Origin: Siminovitchia fordii DSM 16014 = CIP 108821
GTDB taxonomy: Bacteria; Bacillota; Bacilli; Bacillales; Bacillaceae_C
Direction of reading: 5' to 3'
DNA length: 64,000 nucleotides
Assembly (NCBI RefSeq): GCF_000374565.1
Contig: NZ_KB894692.1
Coordinates: 105,867-169,866, forward strand
The notes beneath the pieces are model-generated. The model was not told the DNA's origin. It ran no database searches and saw only the letters and a list, made by a program, of their open reading frames with translations. Made by a program: the position numbers and the translations under genes. Positions 1-9,193 of this stretch are shown piece by piece. Each line of letters begins with the position of its first letter. Positions within the stretch are counted from its first letter, which is position 1.

Positions 1-8
1 ATACATTC

Positions 9-722
9 ATGTCCCGATTATATTTTCATCAAAGCATCCTGTTTACGGTCGTCTTTATGGTTGTCATCTTGCCGAATCTGAAGAAAGCGGATCTTTTTCT
101 GAGCAACTTGGCAGGGCTGGCTGTGTTTCTTTGTATGGTTTATTTTGTTTTGAGGTTTCTGTATTTTTCATATAAAAGCAATGCGGTATCGATCATGCTC
201 AGCACTGGGCCAATGGCAGAGAATAACGAAACTTTTCTTCTTATTTCTTCACACAATGCGAATTGCCTGATGGAAGCCTACTCTTCGGACGGAATCAGGC
301 GTTTTTCCATTTTCAATGTAAAGGGGAAGGAGAGGAGGAGCAGCCTGAAAAATTATGAACTGGGAAAGAGGGGCCGGTTGTTTAAAATCAATGAGCATGG
401 GATAGGGACGACAGGATACTTACATATCGAGCAAAGCGGTACCAGTTTCATCACTTCGAAGAATAAAATTCCTGTGATTATCAATTCAAAAGGCGGCAAA
501 AGCCTCTGCTTTATTGTCGGCCCCGATCAATTTGAGATAAAAAAGCCATACTCAAACCGGCTGTTATTGAAAAATGGACGGCCGGTCATGTCAATTAAAA
601 AAGGGTTGATGCCCATTAAATGGCAACAATATTTTTCTCCGAATACTCCTTTGTTGAAAATGGATACAAGCCTCTCAAAGGAAGAGAGGAGTCTTTGTTT
701 ATGTTTGCTGACTTTGTTTTAA
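9..722 (+). CDS. Hypothetical membrane-anchored protein
   Basis: Encodes 237 residues. Two hydrophobic stretches lie near the N terminus (about residues 8-24 and 32-54), followed by a soluble, beta-rich looking domain with regularly spaced glycines. I do not recognise the family with certainty; the soluble part recalls bacterial tubby C-terminal-like (lipid-scramblase-like) domains, which is only an impression. No stop codon lies between the window edge and this ATG and no ribosome binding site is visible, so the true start may lie outside the window. It converges on ligD: the two stop codons share the bases TTAA at 719-722, so no terminator separates them. Confidence 0.55.
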   Translation: MSRLYFHQSILFTVVFMVVILPNLKKADLFLSNLAGLAVFLCMVYFVLRFLYFSYKSNAVSIMLSTGPMAENNETFLLISSHNANCLMEAYSSDGIRRFSIFNVKGKERRSSLKNYELGKRGRLFKINEHGIGTTGYLHIEQSGTSFITSKNKIPVIINSKGGKSLCFIVGPDQFEIKKPYSNRLLLKNGRPVMSIKKGLMPIKWQQYFSPNTPLLKMDTSLSKEERSLCLCLLTLF

Positions 723-2554
723 ATTTGATGGCCCAAACGTTCAAGAACCTGCCCAAAGGGCTGCTTATTTTTGCATTGAAAGTACCGGGCAAACGGGTCT
801 TTCATCTTGGACAACCTTTCCAGGACTGATTCCATAGTAAATTGTACAGGGGATAAATCTTCGGTCAGTTCATCCCAATGGATGGGTGCGGCTACCAGTC
901 CGTCTTCATTGTTCCTCACTGAATATGGAGCAATGATCGTCTTGCCTTCAGCATGCTGTACAAAATCGACATAGAGTCTTCCGCCGCGATTTTTTTTCAA
1001 TCTTTCCGTCGTGAACGAACTCGGATCATATCGAACCAGAAATTCAGCTATAAATGAGGTGAACCGTCGGGTATCCTCCCATGTGAACCTGCCTTCGGGC
1101 AGTGGGATGTATACTTGAAGCCCCTTATTTCCGGACAGCTTTACAAATGAAAAGAGGGCAAGTTCATCTAAAACTTGTTTAAGGATTGTAGCGGCGTATA
1201 CTGCCAAATGGAAGTGGGACCGGTCCGGGGGATCCAAGTCAAAGACAATCTCACTTACATAGTTGCTTCCCACCTTATGGAAAGGAATGTGGAACTCGAT
1301 TGCAAGCTGATTCCCAAGCCAAATGAGTGATTTCAAATCATTGCAGACAATATAGTCGATGTCATCTATCACATATGATTCAATGTAACCAGGGGAGGTT
1401 TCCGGCTTGTTTTTTTGATAAAAGGACTCTCCGAATACACCGTGTGGGGACCTGATCACAGTCAAGGAACGGTTTTTCAGAAAAGGAAGCATAAAATGGG
1501 CAGCTTTTCTGAGATAGCGGGCATAATCAAGCTTTGTTGCATAATTTTTTGTCCAAAGTACCTTTTCCGGATGAGTGATCTCAATTTCAGCAGGAAACAT
1601 TGCCTCATTGAATAAAAATTTTTCAAATGTACAGTCATCAGGATGGAGATCGAACCTCAAACATTTGAAATGAGGTTCCCTTAACTGGTTGTCCGTCCAT
1701 TCAAGATAATGGATGTCAACACAGATGCCGGGATTCACTATATACTTTGAACCATTTCTTCCGATGTGGTTTTCACGTATGGTTGTCTTAAGGGCGTTTT
1801 TTGTGTCGGAATCAAGGCTGAATAAAAATTGCCCCAGCGGGAAAATGTTGCCATCCTTCCAGACCCCAACGTAAAAATAGCCATTTTCTCCATCCATGGC
1901 AGTAATGAAGCAGGAAACGGTTTTCCAATTTTTAATTTTTTGCCACTCAGCAGACCTTTTACCTTCCAGCCATTGACTTCCGGCTTGTTTGGCGACAATT
2001 CCTTCACTGTCAAATTCCTTCGCGGTATGCAGGCTCTCTTCAAAGGATCTTGAAAAAGGAATATACTGGAATAATAGGTCATCTCCTTGGGCAGGTGATT
2101 CAGGCAGCCCAAAGGACTGGACCAAATTGAATAATAAGCTTTTCCGTTGAAGGTAGCTAGAAGAGGACAGGCTCTTTCCTTTACAGGATAATAAATCAAA
2201 TATGAGGTATTTGCATGGCCATTTTCTGGATTCCAATAATATTTTTTCTTTGGATCGCATCCTTCCCCGTTGCTGCAGTTTTGAAAAATTAGCTTTGAAC
2301 GGATTCTCCAACATGACGAGTTCGCCATCCAATAAAAGGGGAAGATGCTCTTTCACCTTGTGTGAAATGGCGTCCAAAAAAGAGATCAATTCCGGGAATT
2401 GAGGGAGCATATCTTTACCGTTCCTGCTCCAAAGATGCACTTCTTGTTCAGTCCATTCCAATATTCCGCGATAACCATCATATTTTATCTCATAAAGCCA
2501 GTTGCCTGATTGCGGTGGGGCAAAGGTTAAAGTGGGAAGCATGGGTCTCATCAT
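719..2554 (-). CDS. ligD: ATP-dependent DNA ligase LigD (ligase plus polymerase domains)
   Basis: Non-homologous end-joining ligase of 611 residues. The ligase nucleotidyltransferase domain comes first (about 1-200) with motif EIKYDGYR; Lys24 is the residue expected to be adenylated. An OB fold follows (about 205-310) and a primase/polymerase domain ends the protein (about 325-611) with the FDLDPPD metal-binding motif. The order ligase then polymerase, without a nuclease domain, is the Bacillus arrangement. AGGTG stands about 8 bases before the ATG pair at 2549-2554. It is divergent from ku across about 130 bp. In B. subtilis the pair repairs breaks in dry or germinating spores; a forespore promoter is not evident here. 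Confidence 0.95.
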   Translation of the reverse strand: MMRPMLPTLTFAPPQSGNWLYEIKYDGYRGILEWTEQEVHLWSRNGKDMLPQFPELISFLDAISHKVKEHLPLLLDGELVMLENPFKANFSKLQQRGRMRSKEKILLESRKWPCKYLIFDLLSCKGKSLSSSSYLQRKSLLFNLVQSFGLPESPAQGDDLLFQYIPFSRSFEESLHTAKEFDSEGIVAKQAGSQWLEGKRSAEWQKIKNWKTVSCFITAMDGENGYFYVGVWKDGNIFPLGQFLFSLDSDTKNALKTTIRENHIGRNGSKYIVNPGICVDIHYLEWTDNQLREPHFKCLRFDLHPDDCTFEKFLFNEAMFPAEIEITHPEKVLWTKNYATKLDYARYLRKAAHFMLPFLKNRSLTVIRSPHGVFGESFYQKNKPETSPGYIESYVIDDIDYIVCNDLKSLIWLGNQLAIEFHIPFHKVGSNYVSEIVFDLDPPDRSHFHLAVYAATILKQVLDELALFSFVKLSGNKGLQVYIPLPEGRFTWEDTRRFTSFIAEFLVRYDPSSFTTERLKKNRGGRLYVDFVQHAEGKTIIAPYSVRNNEDGLVAAPIHWDELTEDLSPVQFTMESVLERLSKMKDPFARYFQCKNKQPFGQVLERLGHQI

Positions 2555-2685
2555 AAATCACACCTCGTCTGAATTTTTCATGTGTAGTTTTTCCTAACCT
2601 GTTTTTTTTACCAAAAGTTTATATGTTTATTTATGGGGACAATGGGCAAAAGCTAAGGAAAAATATAAAGACGAAGGGTGACCAT

Positions 2686-3525
2686 ATGCATACGATGTGG
2701 AAAGGAAGCATCAGTTTCGGTCTTGTGAACATTCCGATCAAGCTGCATGCCGCTACAGAGGATAAAGACGTAAAATTTCGGTCATTGCACAATGAATGCC
2801 ATACACCTATCAAATATGAAAAGGTTTGTCCCACATGTGAAAAAGAAATAGGCGTTAAAGACATTGTCAAAGGATATGAAGTCACAAAAGGAAAATTTGT
2901 TGTTGTCGAAGAGGATGAACTAAATGGACTAAAGGAGGCTGTCGAGGAGAAAGCGGTGGAGATCATCGATTTTATCAAGTTAGAAGAAATCGATCCCATC
3001 TATTTCAACCGAAGCTACTACATGTCCCCTGATGGGGGAAATAAAGCATACGGGCTGCTTAGGAAAGCTTTGACCGATTCGGAAAAAGTAGGACTCGCCA
3101 AAATCATCATCCGTTCAAAGGAACAACTGGCTGTCATTCGGGTTTATCAAGATACTCTCATAATGGAAACAATCCACTATCCGGATGAAGTTCGAAACGC
3201 TGCCGATGTACCCAATGTCCCTTCCGAGGATAATGTGACAAAGAAGGAGATCGATACGGCGATCCTGCTTATCGATCAGTTGACAACAACATTTGATCCG
3301 GAAAAATATAAAGACGAATACCGTACAAAGGTTCTAGAACTGATCGAAGCGAAACGGACAGGAAAAGACCTGGTCACTGTGAAAGAGAAAGAACCTGCTG
3401 TCCAAATGACTGATCTGATGGCAGCACTTCAGGCTTCCATAGACAGGACCAAGCCAAAAACAAAGCGGCCGGCAAAAGGAAAAAAACCTGCATCCAAAAC
3501 TTCTGCAGCAGGGGGAAAGAAATAA
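2686..3525 (+). CDS. ku: Ku homologue, DNA end-binding protein
   Basis: Bacterial Ku of 279 residues, starting MHTMWKGSISFGLVNIPIKL, the family's typical N terminus. It binds double-strand ends as a homodimer and recruits LigD. The C terminus is a lysine-rich tail (from about residue 250), as in other bacterial Ku proteins, where it helps DNA binding and LigD stimulation. I chose ATG 2686 because GAAGGGTG lies just upstream and homology begins there; an in-frame ATG at 2623 would add 21 unconserved residues. It sits back to back with ligD, so the two are likely co-regulated though not in one operon. Confidence 0.95.
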   Translation: MHTMWKGSISFGLVNIPIKLHAATEDKDVKFRSLHNECHTPIKYEKVCPTCEKEIGVKDIVKGYEVTKGKFVVVEEDELNGLKEAVEEKAVEIIDFIKLEEIDPIYFNRSYYMSPDGGNKAYGLLRKALTDSEKVGLAKIIIRSKEQLAVIRVYQDTLIMETIHYPDEVRNAADVPNVPSEDNVTKKEIDTAILLIDQLTTTFDPEKYKDEYRTKVLELIEAKRTGKDLVTVKEKEPAVQMTDLMAALQASIDRTKPKTKRPAKGKKPASKTSAAGGKK

Positions 3526-3558
3526 AGAAAAAATCCCATTTACCCGAATAAAAAATAT

Positions 3559-3623
3559 AAGAAACGGGAAAGACAATACTAGCTCAATAAAATAAATAAA
3601 AGTTTGCCCGTTTCTTGCTTTTT
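3559..3623 (+). terminator. Possible rho-independent terminator of ku
   Basis: A 10-bp stem (AAGAAACGGG at 3559-3568 with CCCGTTTCTT at 3607-3616) is followed by GCTTTTTTC. The 38-base loop is unusually long, so this is only probable. Confidence 0.4.
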
Positions 3624-3683
3624 TCTTTATATTCATGTATGATAAATGAGAAGTAAAGATACGTTAATTTTATTTACCAGTAA

Positions 3684-3713
3684 TTGGAGTTACCATTATT
3701 CACATGTTATAAT
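3684..3713 (+). promoter_or_regulatory. Sigma-A promoter of the cold-shock gene
   Basis: TTGGAG at 3684-3689, an 18-bp spacer, and an extended -10 TGtTATAAT ending at 3713. This predicts a leader of about 95 nt before the csp start, in keeping with the long structured 5' UTRs of cold-shock mRNAs. Confidence 0.6.
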
Positions 3714-3815
3714 GAATATCTACTCCAGGAAGTGGGTATTGATTATAATATGTGAATTTTTATTTACCCGGTAAATATTAGGAACATATTAATAAATTTT
3801 TGGAGGTTTTTGTGC

Positions 3816-4016
3816 ATGACAACTGGTACAGTTAAATGGTTTAACAGTGAAAAAGGTTTTGGATTCATCGAAGTGGAAGGCGGAAATGATGTATTCGTAC
3901 ATTTCAGCGCTATTCAAGGTGAAGGATTCAAGACACTTGATGAAGGTCAACAAGTAGAATTTGAAATTGTTGAAGGCCAACGTGGACCACAAGCGGAAAA
4001 CGTTGTTAAACTATAA
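3816..4016 (+). CDS. Cold-shock protein (CspA/CspB family)
   Basis: A 66-residue single cold-shock domain ([20 protein letters not shown]). It carries both RNA-binding motifs, RNP1 KGFGFIEV and RNP2 VFVHF, and acts as an RNA chaperone that keeps mRNAs unstructured at low temperature. ATG 3816 is preceded by TGGAGG at a 9-base distance; an upstream in-frame TTG at 3810 is too close to the ribosome binding site. Which paralogue this is (CspB, C or D) cannot be decided from this window. A strong bidirectional terminator follows at once, so the gene is monocistronic. Confidence 0.95.
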   Translation: MTTGTVKWFNSEKGFGFIEVEGGNDVFVHFSAIQGEGFKTLDEGQQVEFEIVEGQRGPQAENVVKL

Positions 4017-4027
4017 TTTTCCTTTGA

Positions 4028-4063
4028 AAAAGAACTGCCTTTTTGGCAGTTCTTTTCTTTTTA
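4028..4063. terminator. Bidirectional terminator between csp and nrdF
   Basis: A perfect 12-bp stem (AAAAGAACTGCC with GGCAGTTCTTTT) with T-rich tails on both strands serves the two convergent genes. Confidence 0.85.
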
Positions 4064-4072
4064 TAGTTCGTC

Positions 4073-5113
4073 TTATAGTTCGTCAAATCCGTTCAAGTCA
4101 CTTGTTTTTGTGTATTGGCGGGATTTTTGTTCGAAAAAGTCGGTTTTCGTATCATCGAAATTGTCTACATACGCCCGAATCCATTTCATCGGATTATCAA
4201 TATAATCTTCATAAATTTCGCTCAATCCCAGCATTCTGAGCATTTTATTTGCTCTATATTTAATATAGCCCTCCATTTCCATAAGATCAATTCCATCGAT
4301 TCCATTCAACACATAGCGGCTCCATTTCATTTCCTGCTCGACCGAGTGGCGGAACTGGTCATAAACCCAATCCGTAAATTCGACCGTATTATACTCATGA
4401 TTTTCAGCTAAAGTGGCGCGGAATAAATCGCTTATAAAGCGGCCATGCTGAAGCTCGTCGCGGTTAATATAAGATATCATCGTCGATGTTCCAACCATTT
4501 TTTGATTCCTTGCCATGTTATAGAAAAAGGCAAATCCCGAATAAAAGAATAACCCTTCAAGCAAAGCGGTATAGACCATTGCCTTTAAGACATTTAAAAT
4601 GGAAGGGTTCAATGCAAATTCATTATATACCTGCATGATTCTTTCATTTCTTTTCATTAGTACTTCATCTTTTCTTCCGGTTTCAAACGACTCGTTTTGT
4701 CTGTCGAATGACGTGACTGAAGAGAGGACATATGCATAGCTGTGGTTATGCTCACTTTCCTGGTCAGCGATCGTTGCCATAATTGATTTAACGGACGGGT
4801 CGGTCGAATAATGGCCGATTCTGGCTGCAACATCAGTCTGCGGGCCATCAAGTGTCGCAAGCAATCCGATGATTTTTAAAAAAGCATCCTGTTCTTTTTC
4901 CGGCAATGTTGGAAATTGTTTGATATCCTGGGTCATATCCACCTCACTTGCTCGCCAGAATAAGGCCCTTATCTGTTCACGGTGATTGTAAAAGTGAGGG
5001 TAGGCAAGATCGTTCCAATTCAAAATTCCGCTTGCTTTTCCTCCGAACAGCGCTGTTGATTTATTAGGATTTAATGGTTCCAATACGGCTACTTTATCAA
5101 GTGTTTTAGGCAT
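4073..5113 (-). CDS. nrdF: Class I ribonucleotide reductase beta subunit NrdF
   Basis: Small (R2) subunit of 346 residues that generates the radical needed by NrdE. Dimetal-site residues can be read in the expected order: Asp89, Glu119 and His122 (QESEH), and later Glu and His in INRDELQHG. Tyr126, four residues after the His, is in the place of the radical tyrosine. I chose the start MPKTLDK because AAGGAG lies 10 bases upstream; a further in-frame ATG at 5137 has a poorer site. It overlaps nrdI by 25 bases, so translation is probably coupled. Last gene of the riboswitch-controlled nrdE-nrdI-nrdF operon. Confidence 0.93.
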   Translation of the reverse strand: MPKTLDKVAVLEPLNPNKSTALFGGKASGILNWNDLAYPHFYNHREQIRALFWRASEVDMTQDIKQFPTLPEKEQDAFLKIIGLLATLDGPQTDVAARIGHYSTDPSVKSIMATIADQESEHNHSYAYVLSSVTSFDRQNESFETGRKDEVLMKRNERIMQVYNEFALNPSILNVLKAMVYTALLEGLFFYSGFAFFYNMARNQKMVGTSTMISYINRDELQHGRFISDLFRATLAENHEYNTVEFTDWVYDQFRHSVEQEMKWSRYVLNGIDGIDLMEMEGYIKYRANKMLRMLGLSEIYEDYIDNPMKWIRAYVDNFDDTKTDFFEQKSRQYTKTSDLNGFDEL

Positions 5114-5532
5114 TGATTTAATACTCCTTCCGTCCATTTCTTAACTGTTTTTTCCTGAGACCCTCTCGGACTTTGCTCTATTTTTAAAGGATCATATGCT
5201 GAATAATAAAACGCGGCAAGTTTCTCAGCTGCATGGCAAAACAGGGCATCGCCCCCGAATTGCGTATCTCCTGTTCCAAATACAAAAACGTTGGGCGGTT
5301 TATACCCGATTTCATAGACAAAGTCTTTGACAAGGTCCGGAGTCTGACCTTTTCCCCATGTAAATGTTCCGACTAACATAGCGTCAAAGAGGGAGGGATC
5401 AGGTGCAGGACCTGATCCAATCCGATGTAACTGAGTGGTGTGACCGTGTGCATTAAGAACTTCATCAATGATTTCGGCGGTCTCTTTCGTATTCCCGCTA
5501 AAACTTGCATAGGATATCAGGACTCGCACCAT
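5089..5532 (-). CDS. nrdI: Flavodoxin-like protein NrdI
   Basis: A 147-residue flavodoxin fold. The N-terminal phosphate-binding loop SYASFSGNTKETA binds FMN, and the GTFTWGKGQTP and FGTGDTQFGG loops lie around the flavin. In class Ib systems NrdI supplies the oxidant that assembles the dimanganese-tyrosyl radical cofactor of NrdF. Its position between nrdE and nrdF supports that role here, although a general flavodoxin cannot be excluded. GAGGA stands 7 bases upstream of the ATG. It overlaps nrdE by 16 bases and nrdF by 25. Confidence 0.85.
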   Translation of the reverse strand: MVRVLISYASFSGNTKETAEIIDEVLNAHGHTTQLHRIGSGPAPDPSLFDAMLVGTFTWGKGQTPDLVKDFVYEIGYKPPNVFVFGTGDTQFGGDALFCHAAEKLAAFYYSAYDPLKIEQSPRGSQEKTVKKWTEGVLNQCLKHLIK

Positions 5533-7799
5533 ACACAGTCCTCTATATCTGATGCCGTCGACCTAACATAGTATGTTGTTTTCAATCCGGAGTCCCAAGC
5601 CTGCAAATGCAGATCAAGCATAACCTGCGCCTTGATGTGATTAGGGACGTAAAAATTGAATGAGATTGCCTGATCGATATGACGCTGCCTGGCTGCATTT
5701 TGCTGGATGGACCAGCGCTGGTCTACAATATAGGCCGATTTCCGGTACACATTGTATGTACGGTGGTCAAGATCCGGTGCAACGACTGGAAGTTTATAAT
5801 TTTTCTTTTCTTCGTGGTAAAACGGTTTGAAGATAGGGTCTATACTTGCCGTCGATCCTGCTATGACAGATGTGCTTGAATTTGGAGCAACAGCCATCAA
5901 GTATCCGTTTCTAATTCCGTATGCTTTTACATCTTCCATGATTTCTATCCATCCATTTGTGCCATCTTCGTCCAAATAGCCGCGGACTTCAAAGTAACGG
6001 CCTGTCTGCCAGTCGCTCCCTTCAAACAACGGATAAGCTCCTTTTTCTTTTGCCAGCTGTACACTAGCTTTGATGGTCAATTGTGAAATTTTCTCATAAA
6101 GGCTATCCGCCAACTGAACAGCCTCTTCGGATTCCCAGGCAATGCCTTTTAAGGCAAGCAAATGATGCCATCCAAAAGTCCCGAGGCCGATCGCTCGGTA
6201 TTTTTGATTAGTAATGGCTGCCTGCTTAACATCGATGGTATTCAAGTCGATGACATTATCCAGCATTCTTACCTGGATTGGAATCAGCCTCTCCAAGATG
6301 TCATCATTGCCATCTTCGGGGTCAACGGATTTGCCAAGATTAATGGAGGAAAGGTTGCATACAACAAAATCACCGGCTTTTTTGTATGTAATGATTGTAT
6401 CTCCATCGACCGTTTCCTCGTAATGGACGGTAGGCGACATATTTTGCATGATTTCTGTACACAAATTGCTGGAATAAACCATGCCTGCATGCTTGTTCGG
6501 ATTCATTCTATTCACTTGGTCTCTGTAAAACATGAATGGTGTACCTGTTTCAAGCTGAGACTTCATGATTCTGATCATGATTTGGATGGCAGGCACCGTA
6601 GTTTTCGTCAATTGCTCACATCGGACACATTCTTCATATTTTTCTCGGAAAGAGCCTGCTCCTTTTACCTCATCATAATAATCTTCCAATGAATAGCCCA
6701 TCACTTGTTTCACTTCATGAGGATCAAATAAATGCCAATCCCCGCGCCTTTCAACCTGTTCCATGAACAGGTCAGGCAAGCAGACCCCAGTAAAAATATC
6801 ATGTGCCCGCTGCCTTTCGTCTCCGTTGTTCAGCTTCAAGTCGAGAAAGGACAGAATATCGGCATGCCACACATCTAGATAGACGGCGATGGCTCCTTTG
6901 CGTCTCCCGAGCTGGTCTACACTGACAGCGGTATTGTTCAACTGTTTAATCCACGGGACAACGCCTGAGGAAGCACCCTTAAATCCTTTGATAGAGCTGC
7001 CTCGTGCCCTTACCTTGCCCATATAGACACCGATTCCTCCACCGTCTTTAGATAACCTGGCAACGTCTGTATTACTGTTGTAGATGCCGATCAGTGAATC
7101 ATCGACTGTATCGATGAAGCAGCTGGACAGTTGGCCATGGGCGAGCCCGGCATTGGCCAGTGTCGGGGTCGCCACAGTCATATATAGATTTGAAAGCGCC
7201 CAGTAGCTTTCTGCCACAAGATCCAGGCGCTTATCAGCCAGTTCATTCTGCATAAGATGCATCGCAATGATAAGCCATCTTTCTTGTGGGAGCTCGAATG
7301 TATTTTTTTCATGGTCAACAGCCAAATATCTTGTAGCAAGAGTATGCAGACCTGTATAATCGAATAGGAAATCACGCTCAGGATCGATCAGTTTGGATAA
7401 TTGAACAATTTCCTGTTTGCTGTATTTTTCCAAAAGAGTGGTAGAATAAATACCTTTTTCAGTCAATACTCTGATTAGGCTGTAAAAATCGCCGTATTTC
7501 CTGGTTTTATCATATGAACGGTTTTCAGCGGCTCTTCTATATAAATCATGCAAATATATTTTTGCCGCATCAAATGACCAATGTGTATTTAATTCATCAA
7601 CATTTTCCAATGCCGATTGAATAAGGAGGTCCGTGATATGCTCAGCTTTCAGTTCCTCCTTTGATTCGATGCTTCTAAAAACTTTATCACGGTATTCGCT
7701 AGAATCTATCAAAGTGACTCTCTGAAGGAAGCTGTCAAGCCGCTCCCTGTCAAATCGTTTTTGTCTGTTCCCGTCGTCTTTTACGATGATTGTTGTCAT
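5517..7799 (-). CDS. nrdE: Class I ribonucleoside-diphosphate reductase alpha subunit NrdE
   Basis: Catalytic (R1) subunit of 760 residues that reduces NDPs to dNDPs. An N-terminal ATP-cone-like region (about 1-95) suggests allosteric control of overall activity. Catalytic residues are readable: Cys227 (LSSCFID), Cys447 and Glu449 (NLCTEI), Cys481 (VCNLSSINLG) and the C-terminal redox pair Cys755/Cys758 (CVWC). Start MTTIIVKDD has AGGAGG about 11 bases upstream; an in-frame ATG 30 codons earlier lies inside the regulatory leader. The upstream cobalamin riboswitch and terminator imply repression by B12, which makes sense if a B12-dependent class II reductase is encoded elsewhere in the genome (inference). 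Confidence 0.95.
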   Translation of the reverse strand: MTTIIVKDDGNRQKRFDRERLDSFLQRVTLIDSSEYRDKVFRSIESKEELKAEHITDLLIQSALENVDELNTHWSFDAAKIYLHDLYRRAAENRSYDKTRKYGDFYSLIRVLTEKGIYSTTLLEKYSKQEIVQLSKLIDPERDFLFDYTGLHTLATRYLAVDHEKNTFELPQERWLIIAMHLMQNELADKRLDLVAESYWALSNLYMTVATPTLANAGLAHGQLSSCFIDTVDDSLIGIYNSNTDVARLSKDGGGIGVYMGKVRARGSSIKGFKGASSGVVPWIKQLNNTAVSVDQLGRRKGAIAVYLDVWHADILSFLDLKLNNGDERQRAHDIFTGVCLPDLFMEQVERRGDWHLFDPHEVKQVMGYSLEDYYDEVKGAGSFREKYEECVRCEQLTKTTVPAIQIMIRIMKSQLETGTPFMFYRDQVNRMNPNKHAGMVYSSNLCTEIMQNMSPTVHYEETVDGDTIITYKKAGDFVVCNLSSINLGKSVDPEDGNDDILERLIPIQVRMLDNVIDLNTIDVKQAAITNQKYRAIGLGTFGWHHLLALKGIAWESEEAVQLADSLYEKISQLTIKASVQLAKEKGAYPLFEGSDWQTGRYFEVRGYLDEDGTNGWIEIMEDVKAYGIRNGYLMAVAPNSSTSVIAGSTASIDPIFKPFYHEEKKNYKLPVVAPDLDHRTYNVYRKSAYIVDQRWSIQQNAARQRHIDQAISFNFYVPNHIKAQVMLDLHLQAWDSGLKTTYYVRSTASDIEDCVWCES

Positions 7800-7821
7800 T
7801 TCTAAACAAACCTCCTGTTTT

Positions 7822-7860
7822 TTCCAATAAAAATATCCGCTCCGAGGAATAGAGCGGATC
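7822..7860 (-). terminator. Riboswitch-controlled terminator upstream of nrdE
   Basis: On the minus strand an 8-bp stem ATCCGCTC/GAGCGGAT with a 9-base loop is followed by ATTTTTATT, between the cobalamin aptamer and nrdE. TCCGAG at 7926-7931, beside the aptamer P1 helix, is exactly complementary to CTCGGA (7841-7846) in this hairpin, giving a plausible antiterminator. Confidence 0.8.
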
Positions 7861-7930
7861 AAACGATAGGAAATTGGAAACAGTTTCACTATCGTTTCAT
7901 CTTCTCAATCCCCGAAGAATTGAAACTCGG

Positions 7931-8092
7931 ACAAGGAAAGGCAGGTCTCCTGACTCATGCATCAACCTACTGGGGAAACCTTCCCGTCAAGGACAGTGGT
8001 TAAATCCCGGTCGTTCGCATTTACAGTTGCGGGGACAGTTCCGGCTTTTCACCGGATTCCCTTTTAAGTCCTAAATGGACACCTTCTCTTGT
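7931..8092 (-). promoter_or_regulatory. Cobalamin (B12) riboswitch aptamer controlling nrdEIF
   Basis: Read on the minus strand, the conserved blocks occur in order: GGGAATCCGGTGAAAAGCCGG, GTCCCCGCAACTGTAA, CCACTG, GACGGGAAGG, GATGCATGAGTCAGGAGACC and TGCC. The ends ACAAG (8088-8092) and CTTGT (7931-7935) can close P1. B12 would favour P1 and the downstream terminator, shutting off the operon. A further hairpin (AAACGATAG/CTATCGTTT, 7861-7897) lies between aptamer and terminator. Confidence 0.95.
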
Positions 8093-8286
8093 GAATTATC
8101 AATATATTGTGTTATGTATTTTTTTTGTCACCAAATATAGTGTCGAATGTGATTTTAACATGAGTAAAATTGAAATACAAGCAGAAACATTTTTCTTTTA
8201 AAAGAATGATAGACAACCTTGAAAAGAAGAGAGAGAAACGGTAATCTTTACAATTGGGGTTATATTGAGCGAAAAGGAGATTGGAT

Positions 8287-9102
8287 ATGGAGTTTGATAT
8301 TTTAGAAATTTTGAAGTATATCTTTTTAGGGCTCGTTCAAGGTATTACAGAACCGATTCCGATTTCGTCCAGCGGCCACCTTGTACTTGCACAGCATTTT
8401 TTAGGAATAGAGACAAAGAAGCTGACTTTTGAGCTTCTTGTTAACGCTGGGTCACTTATAGCAGTTCTGATCATCTATAAGAATGATATTGTCCGCCTGG
8501 CGAAAAACGGCATTACATATTTGACAACCCGGGATATAAATGCAAAACCGGATTTCATGTTCATCGTTTACTTGATTGTTGCTACGATACCGGCTGGTGT
8601 GATTGGCGTTCTTTTTAATGATGTGATATCTGAAACATTAAAAGGGGTCCGCATCACAGCCATCACGCTGCTTATTACAGGTGCTGCTCTATTTTTAATA
8701 AGAAATATGAGAGGACGTAAGAGGGACGGAGATTTGACCCTCAAAGATGCGATTGTTGTCGGGCTTGCGCAGACTGTTGCACTGATACCGGGAATAAGCA
8801 GATCAGGCGCAACAATCGTAGCAGCCATGGGTATGAAAATGAGGCCGGAAACCGCATTGCGATTCTCGTTTTTATTGTATATTCCTGTGAGCCTCGGCGG
8901 AACGCTCCTCAGTATCACGGATATAGCGAACGATCCGGATATAGCAACGCTTTTCATTCCATATTTTTCAGCATTCGTCGTATCAATTATCGCATCCTAT
9001 TTTGCATTGAGATGGTTCATGAATATCATGGCAAAGGGCAACCTTATATATTTTAGCATATACTGCTTTGTTGTCGGAACACTCGTCTTGATCTTCGCAT
9101 GA
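8287..9102 (+). CDS. uppP: Undecaprenyl-diphosphatase (BacA/UppP family)
   Basis: Integral membrane enzyme of 271 residues that recycles undecaprenyl pyrophosphate to the monophosphate lipid carrier for peptidoglycan and teichoic acid synthesis; excess gives bacitracin tolerance. The two signature motifs are present: [11 protein letters not shown] near residue 25 and [10 protein letters not shown] near residue 170. About eight hydrophobic segments are visible. ATG 8287 has AAGGAGA at 7 bases; the in-frame TTG at 8281 is too close to it. Monocistronic in appearance and divergent from nrdEIF. Bacilli often have more than one such enzyme. Confidence 0.93.
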   Translation: MEFDILEILKYIFLGLVQGITEPIPISSSGHLVLAQHFLGIETKKLTFELLVNAGSLIAVLIIYKNDIVRLAKNGITYLTTRDINAKPDFMFIVYLIVATIPAGVIGVLFNDVISETLKGVRITAITLLITGAALFLIRNMRGRKRDGDLTLKDAIVVGLAQTVALIPGISRSGATIVAAMGMKMRPETALRFSFLLYIPVSLGGTLLSITDIANDPDIATLFIPYFSAFVVSIIASYFALRWFMNIMAKGNLIYFSIYCFVVGTLVLIFA

Positions 9103-9193
9103 TTGGAAAGCTATTTTCAAATTAAATATGGATAAAACCGCCTTGATATAAGAAGAATAGAAAAAGAGCGATCGTATCAGGGAGGAGTTCGAA

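Noticed and set aside
6162..6692. 176-residue frame antisense to nrdE
   Set aside because: Shadow frame inside nrdE, whose catalytic cysteines are all readable on the minus strand.
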